Source: Streptomyces durocortorensis (lineage in GTDB: Bacteria; Actinomycetota; Actinomycetes; Streptomycetales; Streptomycetaceae). From it: a stretch of 64,000 bases of DNA. The notes under the pieces were generated by a model that had not been told where the DNA came from, ran no database searches, and was given only the letters and a program-made list of their open reading frames with translations. Shown here one piece after another: positions 57,101-64,000 of the stretch. The position numbers and the translations under genes were made by a program. The DNA is taken from assembly GCF_031760065.1 (NCBI RefSeq), contig NZ_CP134500.1, positions 4,898,001 to 4,962,000 of the forward strand, given 5' to 3'. The number at the start of each line of letters is the position of its first letter. Within the stretch, counting starts at the first letter, position 1.

Positions 57101-57236
57101 TCAGGCGATCCGTGCTGATCACGGCCCCGGCGTGCAGCAGCAGATAGGCCAGCACGGCACGGTGCCGGGGTGCCAGGCCGGGCACGTCGGAACCGGGAGC
57201 CACGGCCTCCACCGGGCCGAGGATCGTGAACCGCAT
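54168..57236 (-). CDS. AfsR/SARP-type regulator with NB-ARC and TPR domains
   Basis: A 1022-aa regulator with the AfsR layout. Residues 1-95 are the OmpR-like winged helix (MRFTILGPVEA, RHRAVLAYLLLHAGAVISTD). A bacterial transcriptional activation domain follows (ERLADLELARGRHDDLIDEL, LMLALHRAGRQTDAL). An NB-ARC ATPase comes next, with the P-loop GMAGVGKTTLAVHLG, RRVLAVLDNS and LITSRRRLTD. At least five TPRs make up the C-terminal third (ALGAVSTRRREYDRAREH, YLGIVHERQGRYEDAHEN, NIGLVHQRQGRYDEARHR). The final 40 residues are low complexity with Gly/Phe. The ATG at 57236 follows GGAG. It diverges from the AhpD-like gene and may control the plus-strand genes beyond. Confidence 0.93.
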   Translation of the reverse strand: MRFTILGPVEAVAPGSDVPGLAPRHRAVLAYLLLHAGAVISTDRLIDAMWGPLPPDSARAQIQTTIAAIRRMLRAADADRMLATRPAGYVITPEPGQLDLDEFTSLTVGAPAVSDDPGAAVDRIRAALALWRGEPLAGLTAHYVESARARLNGQMLTAVERLADLELARGRHDDLIDELSVHAAANPLRERLRCQLMLALHRAGRQTDALHAARTFRETLADEQGLDPSHAFGKLEQDILRDAPDLRPPVTAPAKPQVTSFLPYDVPDFTGREDELDELIRLWSGNNTGVVTISAIDGMAGVGKTTLAVHLGHRLADRFPDGQLFVDLQAHTAGQPPLDAGAALEILLGQLGLPAQHIPASVADRAALWRSELSSRRVLAVLDNSLGVEQVRPLLPGTSSTLVLITSRRRLTDLDGAHALSLDVLPATDAVALFTAIVGERAAAEPLAVLDVLQLCGFLPLAVRIAAARLHHRPRWTVAHLADRLRDQRRRLAELATSERGVAAAFTLSYEHLTPDQQRMFRLLGLQPGRDITPEAAAALADLPLDDAETLLEDLLDAHVLTQHQLGRYTFHDLLREHALATAAAEEAPDARREALGRLFHHYLHTAATAVDHLYPEGKDRRPRVPAPDFPTSLPRDESEAISWLDSERANLMASGHYAAEHDWLSHTGRLAATLHRYLLGHAHQGDALALDDLALRAARRGGDTAAEARTLIDLGQVHFWWHGAYEKAAEHYRHALDLARGIGDRRAAADALQALGAVSTRRREYDRAREHGAQALALFRELGDRSGEARCLTYLGIVHERQGRYEDAHENHRQALQVHRATGSRIGETVVLNNIGLVHQRQGRYDEARHRHHEALELSRRFDFPGDEAESLNALAEAARSMGDLDRAATEHDSALTLARESRYRPEQARAHDGLARVHRDLGRFDLARDHARQALDLYTALAVPEADEIRTFLTGLPSAGNAPEPPETSAAGRPEESLPRPPSGWRARSDGWFGGCFFPPGVMCSVGSCELPGQTGTSQS

Positions 57237-57263
57237 GCCGTCACTCCAGGGGTCGCCATCGCG

Positions 57264-57281
57264 TGCATCGAAGACGCATCG
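57264..57281. promoter_or_regulatory. SARP-type direct repeat
   Basis: TGCATCG (57264-57270) and CGCATCG (57275-57281) are spaced by 4 bp, an 11-bp period, just before a TATCAA sequence upstream of the AhpD-like gene. SARP regulators bind such heptamer repeats. A third CATCG lies at 57257-57261. Confidence 0.4.
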
Positions 57282-57316
57282 GGAATGTATCAAGATCGAC
57301 CGGCAGGGTTACCGGC

Positions 57317-57862
57317 ATGAAAGCACTCCACACCGTCGAACCGGAGGCCGCGACCGGTGAGACCGCAGCCCTGTTCACCGCCACGCACCGGACCCTCGGG
57401 CTGGTCCCCAACCTGGCGAGGGTGATGGCCAACAGCCCGGCCGTGCTGAAGGGGTACCTGGGCGCGGTGACCGCCCTGAGTACGCGGGGAACCCTGCCGG
57501 CGGAGGTGCGCGAGAGCATCGCGCTGCTGGTGGCGCAGGAGAACGGGTCCGACTACTGCCTGTCGGTGCACGCCTTCTTCGCAACCAGGCTGGCCGGGCT
57601 GAGCCCGGCCGAGGCCGCCCGAGCACGCCGGGGCGCGGCCGGCGACCGCCGAATCGCCGCCGTCCTGGAGCTGGCCGCCGTGGTGCTCCGTGACCGCGGG
57701 AGCGTCACCGACGAGCAACTGGCCGCGGCCCGGCGGGCCGGCCTGTCCGACGGGCAGGTCGTCGAGGTCGTCGCCCATGTCGCTCTCAACGTGTTCACCA
57801 ACTACCTCGCCACGGCCGCCCGGGTCGACATCGACTGGCCGCTGGTGCGCCACACCGACTGA
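57317..57862 (+). CDS. AhpD/carboxymuconolactone decarboxylase-family protein
   Basis: A 181-aa all-helical protein of the peroxidase-related AhpD-like family. The region VRESIALLVAQENGSDYCLS then VHAFFA corresponds to the redox site ExxxCxxCxxxH, but the first cysteine is replaced by serine (SDYC), so a disulfide-based peroxidase mechanism would be impaired. The ATG at 57317 with AGGG upstream is preferred over in-frame starts before it, which would fall in the promoter. It is the first of five plus-strand genes divergent from the SARP-type regulator gene. Confidence 0.85.
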   Translation: MKALHTVEPEAATGETAALFTATHRTLGLVPNLARVMANSPAVLKGYLGAVTALSTRGTLPAEVRESIALLVAQENGSDYCLSVHAFFATRLAGLSPAEAARARRGAAGDRRIAAVLELAAVVLRDRGSVTDEQLAAARRAGLSDGQVVEVVAHVALNVFTNYLATAARVDIDWPLVRHTD

Positions 57863-57941
57863 CAGCAAGTGAAGCCGCCGACTCGCTCCGGGCCGCACGC
57901 CTCCGGGATCGCCCCGGCCCCCCGAAACGAAAGCCATCGCC

Positions 57942-58943
57942 TTGACCACTTCCGTACACATCCGTTCGCTCCAGCGCGTCTCGCCTGCCGAGTCCACCGC
58001 ATGGCACCGGGTCGTCGCCGCGTCGACGGCCCACGATCCGCCCGGAGCGCCGGTCCCCGACCTCCGACAGATCCAGGCCCAGCTCACGGGGCCCGCTCTT
58101 CGCAGCCGCCTGCTGACCTGGCTGGCCACCGGTGCGGACGGCACCCCGGTCGGAGTCGCCGGCCTGCGGCTGTTCACCTCCCCCGGCCAGGAGCACCTGG
58201 CCGAGCTGGAACTCCACGTCGCCCCCGCCCACCGCCGCCTGGGCGTCGGCTCGCTCCTGCTGTCGGCGGCCGTGGCGGCCTGCCGCACCGAGGACCGGCG
58301 CAGCCTGATCACCGCGGTCCCGGCCGACGGTCCGGGCGAGGCCTTCAGCGAGCGCCACGGCTTTGGCCGGGCCCTCACCCTGGATCACCTCGTCCTGCGC
58401 CTCGACGAGCCGGCCGGGACCGGCCTGCCGCGGATCGCCGGGGCCGAGCACCCGGGCTACCGTCTGAACGGCTGGACCGGAACGGTTCCCGACGACCTGG
58501 CCGAGGCTTTCGCCGACGCCAAGAACGCGATGAACGACATGCCCGTCGGCGATCTCGACTACGGCCGTGTGGAGTGGGACGCCGACCGGGTGCGCGCCAT
58601 GGCCGAGGTGGTCGCCGGCCGCGGTGACACCCTGCTGACCATCGCCGCCGTGTACGGCGACGGCACCATGGCCGGCTACACCGAGATCGTGCTTCCCGGG
58701 GGGTCCGGGCCGCGTGCCCAGCAGTACGACACCGCGGTCGTGCCCGCACACCGCGGCCACGGGCTGGGCCTGTGGGTCAAGGCCGCCATGGTGTGCCGGC
58801 TGCGCGCCGAGCATCCCGACGTCGTCGAGATCGAGACGGACAACGCCGAGGACAACGTCCACATGCTCGCGGTCAACCGCGAGCTGGGCTTCCGTTCCTA
58901 CCGGCGCACCCGCGAGCTCCAGCTCGACGTGCAGGCCGCCTGA
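57942..58943 (+). CDS. Tandem GNAT acetyltransferase
   Basis: A 333-aa protein with two GNAT folds. The N-terminal copy has ELELHVAPAHRRLGVGSLLL, with the acetyl-CoA pyrophosphate loop RRLGVG. The C-terminal copy has YDTAVVPAHRGHGLGLWVKA, with loop RGHGLG, and DNAEDNVHMLAVNRELGF. Such two-domain GNATs include mycothiol synthase and antibiotic N-acetyltransferases; the substrate is unknown. The start is a TTG at 57942 with a weak GAAAG upstream. It lies 79 bp after the AhpD-like gene. Confidence 0.87.
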   Translation: MTTSVHIRSLQRVSPAESTAWHRVVAASTAHDPPGAPVPDLRQIQAQLTGPALRSRLLTWLATGADGTPVGVAGLRLFTSPGQEHLAELELHVAPAHRRLGVGSLLLSAAVAACRTEDRRSLITAVPADGPGEAFSERHGFGRALTLDHLVLRLDEPAGTGLPRIAGAEHPGYRLNGWTGTVPDDLAEAFADAKNAMNDMPVGDLDYGRVEWDADRVRAMAEVVAGRGDTLLTIAAVYGDGTMAGYTEIVLPGGSGPRAQQYDTAVVPAHRGHGLGLWVKAAMVCRLRAEHPDVVEIETDNAEDNVHMLAVNRELGFRSYRRTRELQLDVQAA

Positions 58944-59100
58944 TCCGTACGAACCGGATTTCGCCCAACAGGATCGCTGAGGCCGGTTCATCAGGCAGGC
59001 CATCGCAGCAAGGCCGTCACGACACAACCATGACGTCGCCGCCCAAGAGTCGAGATCCGCGCCCCGATCCGTCCTCCTTCTCACAGAATCGAGCCAGTCC

Positions 59101-59673
59101 ATGCGCAAGCTCACCTACTACATCGCCGCCACCCTCGACGGCTACATCGCCGGTCCCGACGACCAGTACGACTTCTTCCCCTTCGAAGGCGAGGAAGCCG
59201 CCGCGATCCTGGCCGACTTCCCCGAGACGATGCCCGCACCCGCACGCGAGGCGCTGGGCATCGCCGACCGCTCCGCCGAGCGCTTCGACACCGTCGTCAT
59301 GGGCCGCGCTACCTACGCCCCCGGCCTGAAGGCGGGGTGGACCAGCCCGTACGCCCACCTGAAGCAGTACGTCGTCTCCCGCACGCTCACCAGTCCCGAT
59401 CCGGCGGTGACCGTCGTCGACGACCCGGTCGCGCTCGTCCGTGAGCTCAAGCAGCAGGACGGCATGGACATCTGGCTGTGCGGCGGCGGCAAGCTGGCGG
59501 CGGTCCTGCGCGACGAGATCGACGAGCTGATCATCAAGCGCCACCCCATCGTCCTCGGCTCCGGCATCCCCCTGTTCGACGGCCCCTTCGCCCCGGCGCG
59601 CTTCGTCCCCACCAGCACGCGCGCCTTCGACTCCGGCCTGACCATCACCCACTTCACGAAGGACCCCTCATGA
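59101..59673 (+). CDS. Dihydrofolate reductase-family (RibD C-terminal-like) protein
   Basis: A 190-aa NADPH-binding protein of the DHFR-like/RibD_C family: KLTYYIAATLDGYIAG at the N-terminus, VVMGRATYAPGL in the middle, and IWLCGGGKLAAVLRDEIDEL for the nucleotide site, ending in LGSGIPLFDG. These are usually not true folate reductases and their substrates are mostly unknown. Its stop codon overlaps the ATG of the next gene, so the two are co-translated. Confidence 0.9.
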   Translation: MRKLTYYIAATLDGYIAGPDDQYDFFPFEGEEAAAILADFPETMPAPAREALGIADRSAERFDTVVMGRATYAPGLKAGWTSPYAHLKQYVVSRTLTSPDPAVTVVDDPVALVRELKQQDGMDIWLCGGGKLAAVLRDEIDELIIKRHPIVLGSGIPLFDGPFAPARFVPTSTRAFDSGLTITHFTKDPS

Positions 59674-60473
59674 ACGTCTCCTCCTCCACCCTCTCCCTCA
59701 CCGTCGCCGATGTGGACGCCTCCCGCGCGTTCCTGTGCACCCATCTCGGCTACGAGGTGGCCACGGCCGACGACGGCTTCGTGTCCCTCACCCGCGGTGA
59801 CGCCGCCGTCGACGTCGTCCTCCTCCGCCGAGGTACGGACGTCCTGCCGGCCGAGCAGCGCGACCAGCGGGCGGCCGGTCTGATCCTGGCCCTCACGGTC
59901 ACGGTCACGGACATCGCGGCGGAGGAAGCCCGGCTGCGCGCGGCGGGCGCTCCGATCACCATGCCGCTGCGCGAAGAGCCGTGGGGGGAGCGGCTGTTCC
60001 AGATGACCGACCCGAACGGTGTCGTCGTCCAGCTCGTCTCATGGCCGGACGCCACCGGCGCACCCCGTGCCGCCGGCCCGGGCGTCGACCAGGGCGCCGC
60101 CGCGATCGTGATCACGCCCGCCCCCGACCACGTCACCGTCTCCCCCAACGCGACCACGGCCGGTCTGGCGGCCCCCAGCCGAGGCAGCACCGAACTCAGC
60201 ACCTGGACGGTCATGATGGACGCCGGCGCCACCGGCCCCGAGCACTTCATCAGCCGTGAGCAGGTCTGGACGGTCACCACGGGCGCGCTGGAGGTGACCT
60301 GCGGCGGCCGTACGGAGAAGGTCACGGCAGGCCAGACCCTGATCCTGCCGGCCGGCCTCCTCCGTCGGATCCACGCCCCGGAACGGGCCGAGGCCCATGT
60401 CTCGATGCGTTCCGACGGGGTGTCCTCCGTCCCCGGCACGGAGGGCACCCGTGAACTGCCATGGGCCCGGTGA
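59670..60473 (+). CDS. VOC-cupin fusion protein
   Basis: A 267-aa fusion. Residues 1-130 are a glyoxalase/bleomycin-resistance (VOC) domain: LSLTVADVDASRAFLCTHLG, FVSLTRGDAAVDVVLL, and LFQMTDPNGVVVQLVSWP. Residues 150-267 are a cupin: GPEHFISREQVWTVTTGALEV, then GQTLILPAG. The VOC metal site appears incomplete. The cupin has a single His in motif 1, so metal binding there is doubtful. Fusions of this kind are often binding or sequestering proteins. Coupled to the DHFR-like gene by an ATGA overlap. Confidence 0.87.
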   Translation: MNVSSSTLSLTVADVDASRAFLCTHLGYEVATADDGFVSLTRGDAAVDVVLLRRGTDVLPAEQRDQRAAGLILALTVTVTDIAAEEARLRAAGAPITMPLREEPWGERLFQMTDPNGVVVQLVSWPDATGAPRAAGPGVDQGAAAIVITPAPDHVTVSPNATTAGLAAPSRGSTELSTWTVMMDAGATGPEHFISREQVWTVTTGALEVTCGGRTEKVTAGQTLILPAGLLRRIHAPERAEAHVSMRSDGVSSVPGTEGTRELPWAR

Positions 60474-60557
60474 CCTGAACAGGCACCACCGATCACCGGC
60501 CGGGCCTCCCGACGGGTCGGCCCGGCCGGAAAACCATCGAAACAGGAGATTCAAGAA

Positions 60558-61778
60558 GTGCGTGTGCTGTTGTCTACGTATGGGTCGCGAGGCGACGTCG
60601 AACCCCTGGTGGGACTCGCGGTGCGGTTGCGGGAACTCGGCGCGGAGGTACGGGTGTGCGCGCCGCCGGACGAGGTCTTCGCGGAGCGCCTGGCCGGCGT
60701 CGGCGTGTCGGTGGTGGGTGTCGGGCAGTCGGCCCGCGCGCTGATGACCGGGGCTCCGCCGCCGTCGAAGGGCAATCTGCCCCGGCGCGCCGCGGAACTG
60801 ATCGCCAGTCAGTGGCAGGTGATGCCCGCGGCGGCAGAGGGATGTGACGTGCTGCTGGCGACGGGCGCGATGCCGGCGATCGCCGGTGCGCGGTCGGTGG
60901 CCGAGAAGCTGGGCATCGGCTGCGTGACCGTGATCTTCCAGCAGCTGACCCTGCCCTCGACGCACCGCCCGCCGCTGGCCTATCCCGGGCGGCCCTTCCC
61001 GCCGGACGTGACCGACCACCGGGCCCTGTGGGAGCTGGACGCGCAGAGCATCGACGCGCTGTTCGGCGAGGCGGTGAACACCAGCCGGGCGGCGGCCGGC
61101 CTGCTCCCGGTGGACAACGTCCGCGACTACGGCTTCGGCGACCGTCCGTGGCTGGCGACGGATCCGGTGCTGGACCCGTGGCTGGAGACGCCCGGCCTCG
61201 ACGTCGTACAGACCGGAGCCTGGGTGCTCCCCGACGAACGGCCCCTGCCCGCCGACCTGGAGGCGTTCCTGGACGCCGGCCCGCCGCCCGTGTACGTGGG
61301 GTTCGGCAGCATGGCCGTGAGCGCGGGCGACGACGCGGCCCGGGTGGCCGTCGAGGCCGTCCGCGCACAGGGCCGCCGGGTCCTCGTGGGGCGGGGCTGG
61401 GCGGAACTGGGCCTCGTCGACGACCGGGACGACTGCTGCGCCGTGGGCGAGGCCAACCACCAGGCGCTCTTCCGCCGGGTCGCGGCCGTCGTCCACCACG
61501 GCGGCGCGGGCACCACGACCACCGCCGTCCGGGCGGGCGCCCCGCAGGTGGTGGTGCCTCAGCTGGCGGACCAGCCGTACTGGGCCGCCCGCGTGGCCGA
61601 CCTGGGCATCGGCGTGGCCCACGACGGCCCGGCCCCGACCGTCGCGTCCCTGTCCGCGGCGCTCGGCACGGCCCTGTCCTCCGAGACGGCGGCACGGGCG
61701 AAGGCCGTCGCCGGCATCGTCCGCACCGACGGCGCGACGGTGGCGGCGAGACTGCTCCTCGACGCCGCCGTCCGCTGA
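60558..61778 (+). CDS. GT1-family glycosyltransferase (sterol/macrolide type)
   Basis: A 406-aa GT-B glycosyltransferase of the UGT/vancomycin-type family. It begins VRVLLSTYGSRGDVEPLVGL, the acceptor-side signature, and has the donor-side motifs VYVGFGSM, VHHGGAGTTTTAVRAGAPQV and PQLADQPYWAARV. Such enzymes glycosylate lipids, sterols or antibiotics, and some inactivate macrolides. GTG start with AGGAG 9 nt upstream. It is the last of the five plus-strand genes. A role in modifying the same small molecule as its neighbours is inference. Confidence 0.92.
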   Translation: MRVLLSTYGSRGDVEPLVGLAVRLRELGAEVRVCAPPDEVFAERLAGVGVSVVGVGQSARALMTGAPPPSKGNLPRRAAELIASQWQVMPAAAEGCDVLLATGAMPAIAGARSVAEKLGIGCVTVIFQQLTLPSTHRPPLAYPGRPFPPDVTDHRALWELDAQSIDALFGEAVNTSRAAAGLLPVDNVRDYGFGDRPWLATDPVLDPWLETPGLDVVQTGAWVLPDERPLPADLEAFLDAGPPPVYVGFGSMAVSAGDDAARVAVEAVRAQGRRVLVGRGWAELGLVDDRDDCCAVGEANHQALFRRVAAVVHHGGAGTTTTAVRAGAPQVVVPQLADQPYWAARVADLGIGVAHDGPAPTVASLSAALGTALSSETAARAKAVAGIVRTDGATVAARLLLDAAVR

Positions 61779-61813
61779 GGCCCCCCGAGTCGGGGCGAGA
61801 AAACCGAGACGGG

Positions 61814-62212
61814 ATGAAGGGCCGGCGGGCCGGCGTGTCGGCCGACGCGGTCGAGGATGCCTACCGCCTCGTGCACGCCTCGACCCAGCCGTGGCTCCGC
61901 CCGGCCCGGTCCCGGCACGCCGCGAGCGGCTCGAAGGCCGACCGGGCCCGGTGGGATGCGCGGATCGCGGGCCTCCCCCCCCCGCCGTCCCACGGCATTC
62001 GGGGCACCTGGTCCCAGGCGTGCCTCCTCACCGGCCTGGGCCGCGAGACGCCGCGAGCCCTGCGCGAGACGCTCGTGCCCTGCCTCTCCGTCGGGCCGGC
62101 CGCCCGGGAGATCCAGCGGCGCATCCAGTACGGGAACCTGGCCCCGCGCATCCGCATCCGCCGACGCGCGCCAGAACTCGATTCATCTCGCGCACCCGAA
62201 GGCCCGGCCTGA
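61814..62212 (+). CDS. Hypothetical protein with a C9 homopolymer
   Basis: A 132-codon frame from an ATG at 61814, 35 bp after the glycosyltransferase stop, with GAGACGGG immediately upstream. Codons are G/C-ending. The protein is Arg-rich with no family I recognise. A run of nine C at 61975-61983 interrupts it (PPPP), a possible slippage or sequencing-error site, so the two halves may belong to different frames in relatives. Confidence 0.4.
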   Translation: MKGRRAGVSADAVEDAYRLVHASTQPWLRPARSRHAASGSKADRARWDARIAGLPPPPSHGIRGTWSQACLLTGLGRETPRALRETLVPCLSVGPAAREIQRRIQYGNLAPRIRIRRRAPELDSSRAPEGPA

Positions 62213-62282
62213 CCCGGCCGTGGGCGGCGCAACCGGTCTCGGCGACGGTCTGCGGGTCGTCATGCGGAGCCGGACCCGGCCG

Positions 62283-63020
62283 TCACGTGACGTTCTCGCA
62301 CAGGAAGGTCTCAAGCCGCTCGGCGAAGCCCGGTGCTGCGGCGACGAAGTGACCGGCGCCCGGATGCACGCTGCGCTCCCCGCCGAGCGCATCCGCGAGG
62401 GCGTCGCAGATCCGCTCAAGCGCGGCCGCGTGGTCTCCGGACGTGACGAGTACCGGGACGCCGGCGTCCCGGATCACGTCGAGCTGCGGGCGCGCCTCGC
62501 TGGGCGGTCGGCCACCATGCGCCCGTCGAACACCGGCGACCACGTCTTCGGGGAGCGGGCCATCGACCACGGGCGCACCCGTGAGCTGGAGGAACTCCCG
62601 CAGCTGGGTCGGGGCCGTATCCATACCGCGGGCGAGGACCGTGTCGCCGAGGCGTTCGAGCCGTGCCACCTCGGGGTCATCAGGGACAAGGTAGTTGAGC
62701 GGTGGCTCGATCAGGGTGAGCGAGCGCACGCTGCCCGGGGCGGCAGCGGCTGCGGCCAACGCACCGAGGGCGCCGTAGGAGTGGGCCACGACGTGGGGCC
62801 GACGGACGAGCAGCGGGGCCAGGTCCAGGGCGTCCACCGCGAAGTCCTGACGTTTCCGCGGTGGTGGGCTCGGCGGATATCCCCGGCGATGAACGTACGC
62901 CAGTGTCCACCGGTCGGCCAGTGGAGCGACAGGGCCCCACGTCGCCCGAGGGCTCGCACCGCCATGCACCAGCAGGATCTCCGGCCCGGAGCCATCCCGC
63001 ACCACCGCGATCTCGCTCAT
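62283..63020 (-). CDS. Alpha/beta hydrolase
   Basis: A 245-aa alpha/beta-fold hydrolase. The oxyanion strand is ILLVHGGASPRATWGP. The nucleophile elbow is VVAHSYGALG, with Ser in AHSYG in place of GxSxG. The Asp is in VPVLVTSGDHAA, and the His is in HPGAGHFVAAAP. The likely substrate is an ester or lactone, unknown. The ATG at 63020 has TACGCT 6 nt upstream and no ribosome binding site, so it is probably leaderless. The frame remains open far upstream through non-coding-like sequence. Confidence 0.85.
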   Translation of the reverse strand: MSEIAVVRDGSGPEILLVHGGASPRATWGPVAPLADRWTLAYVHRRGYPPSPPPRKRQDFAVDALDLAPLLVRRPHVVAHSYGALGALAAAAAAPGSVRSLTLIEPPLNYLVPDDPEVARLERLGDTVLARGMDTAPTQLREFLQLTGAPVVDGPLPEDVVAGVRRAHGGRPPSEARPQLDVIRDAGVPVLVTSGDHAAALERICDALADALGGERSVHPGAGHFVAAAPGFAERLETFLCENVT

Positions 63021-63026
63021 GAGGCG

Positions 63027-63032
63027 AGCGTA
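63027..63032 (-). promoter_or_regulatory. -10 hexamer TACGCT of a probable leaderless promoter
   Basis: The hexamer ends 6 nt before the ATG of the alpha/beta hydrolase gene. Confidence 0.5.
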
Positions 63033-63234
63033 GCGGCGCGCGGTGAGCCCCTGTCCCAGAGCGGTGTTCTGTGTGTGGTGCCTGGTGGGCGGGGTCTGGC
63101 TACGGGGTTGGCGGGGGCGGGTGTCGGTGTTCCGCCTGGGTGGGCAGTGGGTGATCGACCGGTTCGGCTGGCCAGTGCCACCCCGTGGTGCGGTGGCGAC
63201 GCCTGGGCCGGGCAGGCGCGGCGGCGACCTGGTC

Positions 63235-63582
63235 TCAGACCTTGACGACCTCCACGGAAGGGCCGCACAGGAGCGCCAGGTCCTCGGGGTCGGAGGTGAG
63301 GACAGTGACAGGCCGGGGCGCGTTGCGGGTGATGGCGGCGAGAGCGGCATCGATGGCGTACTCGTGGCCGTGAAGGTGATGGGTGCGAAGGAGGACGGCG
63401 GCCCGGTCGGCGATCTCCTTGGTGACGTCGTGAACGTCGACGCGGGAGAGGACCCACTTGACGCGGGCCGGGTGGATGCGCTCGTAGTCGGCCTCAAGGA
63501 TGGTCATGGCGCTGGTGGCAACGCGCACGCCCTCCTCCGACGCCGTCTGGACCAGAGCGACGACGGCGCGACCCTTGGTGCC
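63235..63582 (-). pseudogene. PIN-domain (VapC-like) gene, N-terminus missing
   Basis: About 115 codons match the body of a VapC-type PIN ribonuclease: TKGRAVVALVQTASEEGVRV, SAMTILEADYERI, HEYAIDAALAAIT and TVLTSDPEDLALLCG, which supply the later acidic residues. The N-terminal strand with the first catalytic Asp (usually VLDAxxL) is absent, and no start codon lies before GTKGR in this frame. No antitoxin gene is adjacent. It is probably a truncated remnant. Confidence 0.65.
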
Positions 63583-63617
63583 AATCCTACCGGCGGTCGT
63601 ACGGCTTCGGGGTGAAC

Positions 63618-63653
63618 AGCTCCCCGTGGGGTCCGATCGGTCCGCGGGGAGCT
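63618..63653. terminator. Hairpin upstream of the PIN remnant
   Basis: The arms AGCTCCCCG (63618-63626) and CGGGGAGCT (63645-63653) enclose the palindrome CCGATCGG. It may mark the junction where the PIN gene lost its N-terminus. Confidence 0.5.
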
Positions 63654-63721
63654 GCGAACGCCCGTCGGGGCCCGTGCGGGCGGTGGGAGGATGCGGGGAG
63701 GGCCGGAGAGGGGCGGGAAGC

Positions 63722-64000
63722 GTGGGGCGTGGCGAGCGGGACACAGTCGCCAGGGGAGCGCGACTGTATGAGGCGGCGCGGGCGGTGGCCGGTGACCACG
63801 GACGGGCGGTGGAGGCGGTACGCGCGGCACTGACGCCGATCCACGACGCGGCGGTGAAGCGGGAGCTCGACGCCATTCCCGTCGCCCGGCTTCAGGACGT
63901 CACCGAAGGGCGGCTGCGGCTGGGGAGCGTCGAGAAGAGCGGACTGCGCACCCTGGGCAGCGTCCTGGAAGCAGGCCCCTACCGGCTGCGGCAGATTCCC
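63722..64000 (+). CDS. Helix-hairpin-helix protein, N-terminal part (runs off window)
   Basis: The frame from the GTG at 63722 shows a helical start (ARLYEAARAVAGDHGRAVEA; HDAAVKRELDAIPVARLQDV) followed by SVEKSGLRTLGSVLEAGPYR and LRQIP, the beginning of a helix-hairpin-helix DNA-binding motif. The sequence ends at the window edge. It resembles the N-terminus of actinobacterial helicase-like proteins, but the enzymatic part is not visible, so no activity is assigned. GGGCGGGAAG precedes the GTG. Confidence 0.6.
   Translation, partial: MGRGERDTVARGARLYEAARAVAGDHGRAVEAVRAALTPIHDAAVKRELDAIPVARLQDVTEGRLRLGSVEKSGLRTLGSVLEAGPYRLRQIP

Overview
This 64 kb window is actinobacterial, almost certainly from a Streptomyces chromosome. 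Base composition is very GC-rich with strong G/C at third codon positions, GTG and TTG starts are common, and several markers are typical of the genus (WhiB-like regulator, DUF1707, polyphosphate glucokinase, AfsR/SARP-type regulator). From memory of Streptomyces gene order, the backbone from the fumarases through fructose-1,6-bisphosphatase, exonuclease VII and IspH to YchF is conserved core synteny; this was not checked against a database.

Layout. (1) 1-10.6 kb, core: a partial SPFH-type membrane protein, a class A penicillin-binding protein, catalase, a GAF/PP2C/ATPase phosphatase, a DUF402 protein, class II fumarase and a secreted SGNH hydrolase with a ricin-type lectin tail. (2) 10.6-27.5 kb, a compact hybrid PKS/NRPS cluster lying between the class II and class I fumarase genes: MFS exporter, KS-AT-ACP polyketide synthase, aminotransferase-luciferase monooxygenase-C-PCP-C megaenzyme, M18 metallo-aminopeptidase, type II thioesterase, mycofactocin-type dehydrogenase and a C*-A-PCP synthetase, with a divergent LuxR-type regulator. 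The domain logic predicts a peptide headed by an alpha-hydroxy-beta-amino acid, the warhead class of bestatin, amastatin and microginin, which makes the embedded aminopeptidase a candidate self-resistance copy of the target. (3) 27.6-40.8 kb, core: class I fumarase, DUF1707, WhiB-like, GlpX, DUF4245, nitroreductase, exonuclease VII, amino-acid permease, IspH, PpgK, a DUF6542-like membrane protein and YchF. Several of these genes have a -10 hexamer 6-7 nt before the start codon and look leaderless.

(4) 40.8-49.9 kb, a genomic island. The last 14 coding bases of ychF recur at 49873-49886, followed by a stop codon and a strong hairpin, as expected of attL/attR around an element integrated in the ychF 3' end. 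It carries a YefM/RelE-like toxin-antitoxin pair, a membrane protein, an XRE regulator and a tightly coupled three-gene operon: TIR-domain protein, degenerate P-loop protein, membrane protein. The TIR C-terminus and the P-loop protein N-terminus share the motif GPVN(T/N)GPGPQY, suggesting homotypic signalling between effector and sensor. This is the best candidate for an undescribed (possibly anti-phage) system. No integrase is visible.

(5) 48.1-54.1 kb, a decaying accessory stretch: start-lost HEAT-repeat gene, frameshifted CPCC gene, Uma2 gene with an in-frame stop, truncated coiled-coil membrane protein and an IS110 transposase remnant. Among them sits an intact PadR-permease pair sharing the palindrome CCGATATCGG. 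(6) 54.2-64 kb: a large AfsR/SARP-NB-ARC-TPR regulator divergent from a run of small-molecule-modifying genes (AhpD-like, tandem GNAT, DHFR-like reductase, VOC-cupin, glycosyltransferase), then an alpha/beta hydrolase, a truncated PIN gene and the start of a helix-hairpin-helix protein. Function calls rest on motif recognition by eye.
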